In this document: in pieces, positions 60,746 through 64,000 of the stretch
Layout of the letters: each line of letters opens with the position of its first letter
How positions within the stretch are numbered: position 1 is the first letter of the stretch
Source of the DNA: an uncultured Cohaesibacter sp.
GTDB taxonomy: Bacteria > Pseudomonadota > Alphaproteobacteria > Rhizobiales > Cohaesibacteraceae
Direction: 5' to 3'
Length of the DNA stretch: 64,000 bases
Assembly (NCBI RefSeq): GCF_963666525.1
Contig: NZ_OY762905.1
Location: 5,039,001 to 5,103,000 of the forward strand
Translations under genes and position numbers: made by a program
Notes under the pieces: generated by a model
What the model saw: only the letters and a program-made list of their open reading frames with translations
Database searches by the model: none
Told to the model about the DNA's origin: nothing

Positions 60746-62239
60746 ATGGACACGCTCTCCTATCTCGCACCTCTTTTTCACGTCGACGTACTCTGGACTA
60801 TCGCCATGGGCACGTTGGGTGGGCTGGTAATCGGCGCCCTCCCTGGCTTGACCGCAACAATGGGCGTCGCTCTGCTCATCCCGCTCACCTTCAGCATGAC
60901 CCCGGTCATGGGCCTGAACATGCTGATCGGCATCTATATCGGCGGCATTTACGGTGGCTGTGTCTCTTCCATTCTGCTCAGAACGCCTGGCACTCCGGCG
61001 TCTGCTGCAACCGTTCTGGACGGCTATCCGATGGCCCAGAAAGGGCAGGCGGGCAAGGCACTCGGCATGGCAACGATCGCTTCGACGATTGGTGGCCTCA
61101 TTGCTGCAGTGGTGCTTGCAACGCTCGCTCCCCAGTTGGCCAGTGTCGCCCTGGAGTTCGGTGCACCAGAATATTTCGCGCTTGCCCTGTTTGGTCTGAC
61201 GATCATCGCATCGCTGTCCGGTGACATCCTGAAAGGTGCCATTTCCGGTCTTCTGGGTATCCTGATTTCCTGCGTCGGCGCAGATCCGATCTCCGGCGTC
61301 ATGCGTTACACCTTCGGCATCAACGGCTTCGCTTCCGGCTTTGCCTTTACGCCAGCCCTGATCGGCCTGTTCGCGCTTTCCGAGGTCTTCACCCAGCTCG
61401 AACGCCTGACCGTGAAGGATGACAACATCATCACCCACGTTTCCGGTCGTTGGCCAACCATGCAGGAAATGAAGGAAAGCACGTCGGCGCTGATCCGCGG
61501 CTCCATCATCGGCACCTTCATCGGCATCGTCCCCGGTACCGGCTCCGGCACGGCCTCCTGGATTTCCTACAACGAAGCCCGCCGCACCTCCAAGACACCG
61601 GAAAAGTTTGGCACCGGCTACATTCCTGGCGTTGCAGCAACCGAAAGCGCCAACAACGCGGTTTGTGCTGCGGCGCTCATCCCGCTGCTGGCCCTCGGTG
61701 TCCCCGGTGACGTTGTGACCGCCGTCCTCATGGGTGGCCTGATGATCCAGGGTCTTGCTCCCGGACCGATGTTGTTCCAGACCAACCCTGACGTGGTTGT
61801 CGGTATCTTCGGCGGCACGTTCATCGCGACCATCTTCATGTTCATCTTCGGCATGGCTCTCATTCCGCTCTTCTCGAAGATCCTGAAGGTTCCTCGCAGA
61901 ATGCTGACCATTTCGATCGTGATTTTCTGCTTCATCGGCTCCTTCTCCATCAACCTCAACCAGGTCGACCTGTTGACCATGGTAGGATTTGGTGTGCTGG
62001 GCTGGGGCATGCAGAAATACGGCTTCTCACAGGCAGCTCTGTGTATCGCTCTCATCCTTGGCCCAATGATGGAATCCAACTTGCGCCGCGGTCTTCTTCA
62101 GACTGGCGACAATGTTATCGAGTTCGTTTCCGGACCAATCACCCTTCTATTCATTGGCCTGACAATTCTTTCTCTCGCCTGGCCATTCATTTCGCAGGCA
62201 CGCATGAAATCCAAGCGAGCCGCAAACCCAACGGAGTAA
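60746..62239 (+). CDS. tctA: Tripartite tricarboxylate transporter, large membrane subunit TctA
   Basis: 497 residues from ATG 60746, with about twelve spans. It opens MDTLSYLAPLFHVDVLWTI, with GTLGGLVIGALPGLTATMGVALLIP and the repeat IGTFIGIVPGTGSGTASWISY, both TctA signatures. It is the transport channel of the tctBCA operon. The dapA-like gene begins 3 bp after its stop. Confidence 0.95.
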   Translation: MDTLSYLAPLFHVDVLWTIAMGTLGGLVIGALPGLTATMGVALLIPLTFSMTPVMGLNMLIGIYIGGIYGGCVSSILLRTPGTPASAATVLDGYPMAQKGQAGKALGMATIASTIGGLIAAVVLATLAPQLASVALEFGAPEYFALALFGLTIIASLSGDILKGAISGLLGILISCVGADPISGVMRYTFGINGFASGFAFTPALIGLFALSEVFTQLERLTVKDDNIITHVSGRWPTMQEMKESTSALIRGSIIGTFIGIVPGTGSGTASWISYNEARRTSKTPEKFGTGYIPGVAATESANNAVCAAALIPLLALGVPGDVVTAVLMGGLMIQGLAPGPMLFQTNPDVVVGIFGGTFIATIFMFIFGMALIPLFSKILKVPRRMLTISIVIFCFIGSFSINLNQVDLLTMVGFGVLGWGMQKYGFSQAALCIALILGPMMESNLRRGLLQTGDNVIEFVSGPITLLFIGLTILSLAWPFISQARMKSKRAANPTE

Positions 62240-62242
62240 ACC

Positions 62243-63127
62243 ATGACCAAAGAGGCATATGTTGCACTCGTCACCTGTTTCAACGAAGACGAGACACTGA
62301 ACTACGAAGCAACCCGGGCCCAGGTACGTCGTCAGATTGCAGCGGGCAACAACATTCTTGCAGCAGGGACGAACGGCGACTTTTCCGCTCTGACCTTTGA
62401 CGAGAAAGTCCGTCTGACGGAAGAAGTTGTTTCTGAAGTCAACGGTCGTTGCAAGGTCATCGTCAATGCCGGCATGCCGGCTACCTATGAGACCAAACTG
62501 CTGGCCAAGGAATTTGACCGCATCGGTGTTGATGGTATCGCCGTTATCACTCCGTTCTTCATTGCCTGCACCCAGGACGGTCTGGAACGCCATTATCTGA
62601 CGATTGCGGACGCTGTGAATACGCCGATCTATCTTTATGACATTCCCGCCCGCACCCAGAACCACATCGAGCCGGAAACCGCCCGCAAGCTGTCCGCTCA
62701 TCCGAACATCGCTGGCATCAAGGACTCCGGCGGCGCTCAGGAAACGCTGGAAGCCTACATGCAGATCGGCAACGAAGTCGAAGGCTTCGACGTCTATTCC
62801 GGTCCGGACCATCTGGTTCACTGGGCACTGAAGAATGGTGCAGCCGGCTGCATCTCCGGTCTTGGCAACGTCATGCCGGACGTTCTGGCAACGATCGTTT
62901 CCTGCTTCAATGCCGGTGACGAAGCCGGTGCTGCTGCCGCTCAGGAAATCTATGGCAACTTCCGCAAGGACCTCTATGGTCTCGGCTTCCCTCCTGCCAT
63001 GGTCAAGCGCGCCCTCTGGGTCATGGACCATTCCGTTGGAGCGTCCCGTCAGCCAGCACTTCTGCCAGATCCTGAACAGGACAAACTGGTTGAAGCCCTT
63101 CTCAAGAAATATGAGCTGATCAAGTAA
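62243..63127 (+). CDS. DapA-family (aldolase/dehydratase) enzyme
   Basis: A 294-residue class I TIM-barrel enzyme of the dihydrodipicolinate synthase/N-acetylneuraminate lyase family. Catalytic Lys160 in IAGIKDSGG and Tyr132 in YDIPAR are present, with AAGTNGDFSALTFDEK at the N-terminal substrate loop. It is not a simple DapA copy: in a tctBCA operon with a hydroxyacid dehydrogenase it more likely cleaves or dehydrates a 2-keto acid made from the transported compound. It begins 3 bp after tctA and its stop shares one base with the next start (TAATG). Confidence 0.85.
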   Translation: MTKEAYVALVTCFNEDETLNYEATRAQVRRQIAAGNNILAAGTNGDFSALTFDEKVRLTEEVVSEVNGRCKVIVNAGMPATYETKLLAKEFDRIGVDGIAVITPFFIACTQDGLERHYLTIADAVNTPIYLYDIPARTQNHIEPETARKLSAHPNIAGIKDSGGAQETLEAYMQIGNEVEGFDVYSGPDHLVHWALKNGAAGCISGLGNVMPDVLATIVSCFNAGDEAGAAAAQEIYGNFRKDLYGLGFPPAMVKRALWVMDHSVGASRQPALLPDPEQDKLVEALLKKYELIK

Positions 63128-64000
63128 TGGTAAAGGTAATCACCACGTCACCCGGCTTTGGCAAACACGGCCGGGTGCCCAATGAAATCGCAGCGCACGG
63201 ATGGGATCTCGTGCGTTGTGATGACACCTCCAAGCCGGATGGTGGCGTTTCCGCCGAGATCGCAGACGCAGACATTCTTGTCGTCGGCTTGGTTCCCGTT
63301 ACCGCTGAAACACTGGTCGGAGCAACCAATCTCAAAGCTGTCATCAAGCATGGGGTAGGGGTGGACAATATCGACATTCCCGCCTGCACGGCCCAAAACA
63401 TTCCGGTTTGCAACACTCCGGCCGCCAACGCGGACGCCGTTGCCGAACTGGCCATGGGCTTCATGTATGCCATGGCCCGCTTCATCCCGCAGGGTCATGT
63501 CTGTGTGACGGGCGGCAAATGGGAACGCCGCGTCGGCACCCAGCTTGGCGGCAAGACCCTAGGCATCGTCGGCCTTGGCAACATCGGCAAGCGCCTTGCC
63601 AAACTGGCTATCGGCGTCGGCATGAAGGTTGTTGCAACCGACCCCTATGCGGATATGGCCTTTGCTTCGGAAAACAGCATCGAGATCCTGTCTCTGGAAG
63701 ACCTGCTGGGCAAGGCGGACTATGTCTCCCTGCACATCTTCGGCGGCAAGGACAATGCGGCCCTGATCAACACCGACACCATCGCCAAGATGAAGCCGGG
63801 CGCCAAGCTGATCAACCTGGCCCGCGGTGAAGTGGTCGATCTGGACGCCATCTCTAAGGCGCTTGAAAGCGGGCAGCTGGGTGGAGTTGCCATCGATGCA
63901 TATGTAACCGAGCCACCGGAAACCTCTCATCCAGTGTTCAGCCACCCCAATGCGATCTTTACCCCGCATTCCGGAGCAGACACCAAGGAAGCGGTTGAGA
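63127..64000 (+). CDS. D-isomer-specific 2-hydroxyacid dehydrogenase, N-terminal part (cut by window end)
   Basis: A frame of 291 codons with no stop before the window ends. It starts MVKVITTSPGFGKHGRVPNE, has KHGVGVDNIDIPACTAQNI, the NAD fold GIVGLGNIGKRLAKLAIGVGM, NLARGEVVD with the catalytic Arg, and DAYVTEPPETSHPVF; the final His-containing segment (TPHSGADTKEA) is visible. It resembles phosphoglycerate dehydrogenase-like enzymes. Coupled to the DapA-family gene (TAATG), it probably reduces a 2-keto acid to a hydroxyacid or the reverse in the pathway for the imported compound. The end is outside the window. Confidence 0.88.
   Translation, partial: MVKVITTSPGFGKHGRVPNEIAAHGWDLVRCDDTSKPDGGVSAEIADADILVVGLVPVTAETLVGATNLKAVIKHGVGVDNIDIPACTAQNIPVCNTPAANADAVAELAMGFMYAMARFIPQGHVCVTGGKWERRVGTQLGGKTLGIVGLGNIGKRLAKLAIGVGMKVVATDPYADMAFASENSIEILSLEDLLGKADYVSLHIFGGKDNAALINTDTIAKMKPGAKLINLARGEVVDLDAISKALESGQLGGVAIDAYVTEPPETSHPVFSHPNAIFTPHSGADTKEAVE

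Noticed and set aside
59678-61438. A 586-codon open frame on the minus strand opposite tctC and tctA
   Set aside because: It mirrors two clear transport genes, has a His/Arg/Gln/Cys-rich composition typical of antisense frames, and shows no domain.

Overview
The window is chromosomal DNA from an alphaproteobacterium, most likely a marine or soil-living member of the Hyphomicrobiales (Rhizobiales). The case rests on gene content: an AapJQMP general amino-acid transporter, ChoXWV choline uptake, an NDUFS4-like complex I subunit, an Omp25/31-type barrel, a Tct tripartite transporter and an ArnT/Rgt-like lipid A cluster. Codon use looks even throughout. I see no insertion sequence, phage, integrase, rRNA or CRISPR array, so this reads as ordinary chromosome with several catabolic islands. 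A Cohaesibacter- or Stappia-like genus is possible, but that is a guess.

Layout. (1) 1-5805: a polyol/triose operon: end of a sugar-binding protein, a GolD/DthD-type dehydrogenase, DhaK, DhaL, a second DhaL, and a SorC-type regulator fused to a complete DhaK domain. (2) 5959-9363: tex and a hot-dog dehydratase. (3) 9511-19093: the most interesting region. A PyrK/PyrD-1B pair, an M20 ureido-amidase and an unknown small protein run one way. A five-gene ABC transporter operon that contains a nucleoside phosphorylase converges on them, and an XRE regulator is divergent from that operon. The two promoter regions share a near-identical palindrome. I read this as a pyrimidine (probably orotate) salvage and degradation regulon. 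(4) 19295-25043: a LuxR solo, a cold-shock gene, a 1.2-kb gene-free stretch with a 17-bp-arm palindrome, then fhs-folD and a small unknown gene. (5) 25257-29658: two tandem saccharopine-dehydrogenase-like paralogues and a U32 protein. (6) 29893-36986: a tail-anchored SRPBCC-like protein, a secreted rhodanese, a Kef-type antiporter, glyoxalase I, a sirtuin, a double cold-shock-domain protein, a DUF192 protein, tRNA-Pro and the complex I subunit. (7) 37047-43357: tRNA-Arg, choXWV, ktrAB and a double-receiver protein. (8) 43887-47867: ArnT-like transferase, PAP2 phosphatase, GT2 and LAB_N protein, probably lipid A remodelling. (9) 47961-57355: a cystathionine beta-lyase-like enzyme, aapJQMP, an outer-membrane barrel, SseA, an AhpD-like protein and AlaX. 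(10) 57623-64000: an iron alcohol dehydrogenase divergent from tctBCA, a DapA-family lyase and a 2-hydroxyacid dehydrogenase cut by the window end.

How it works together. Much of the window is uptake followed by first-step catabolism: polyols or trioses, pyrimidines, choline, amino acids and an unidentified carboxylate. In four binding-protein operons a strong hairpin sits just after the binding-protein gene, which would let that protein be made in excess over the membrane parts. Start codons were chosen by ribosome-binding sites and family alignment from memory; no database search was possible, so functions are family-level unless a motif is named.
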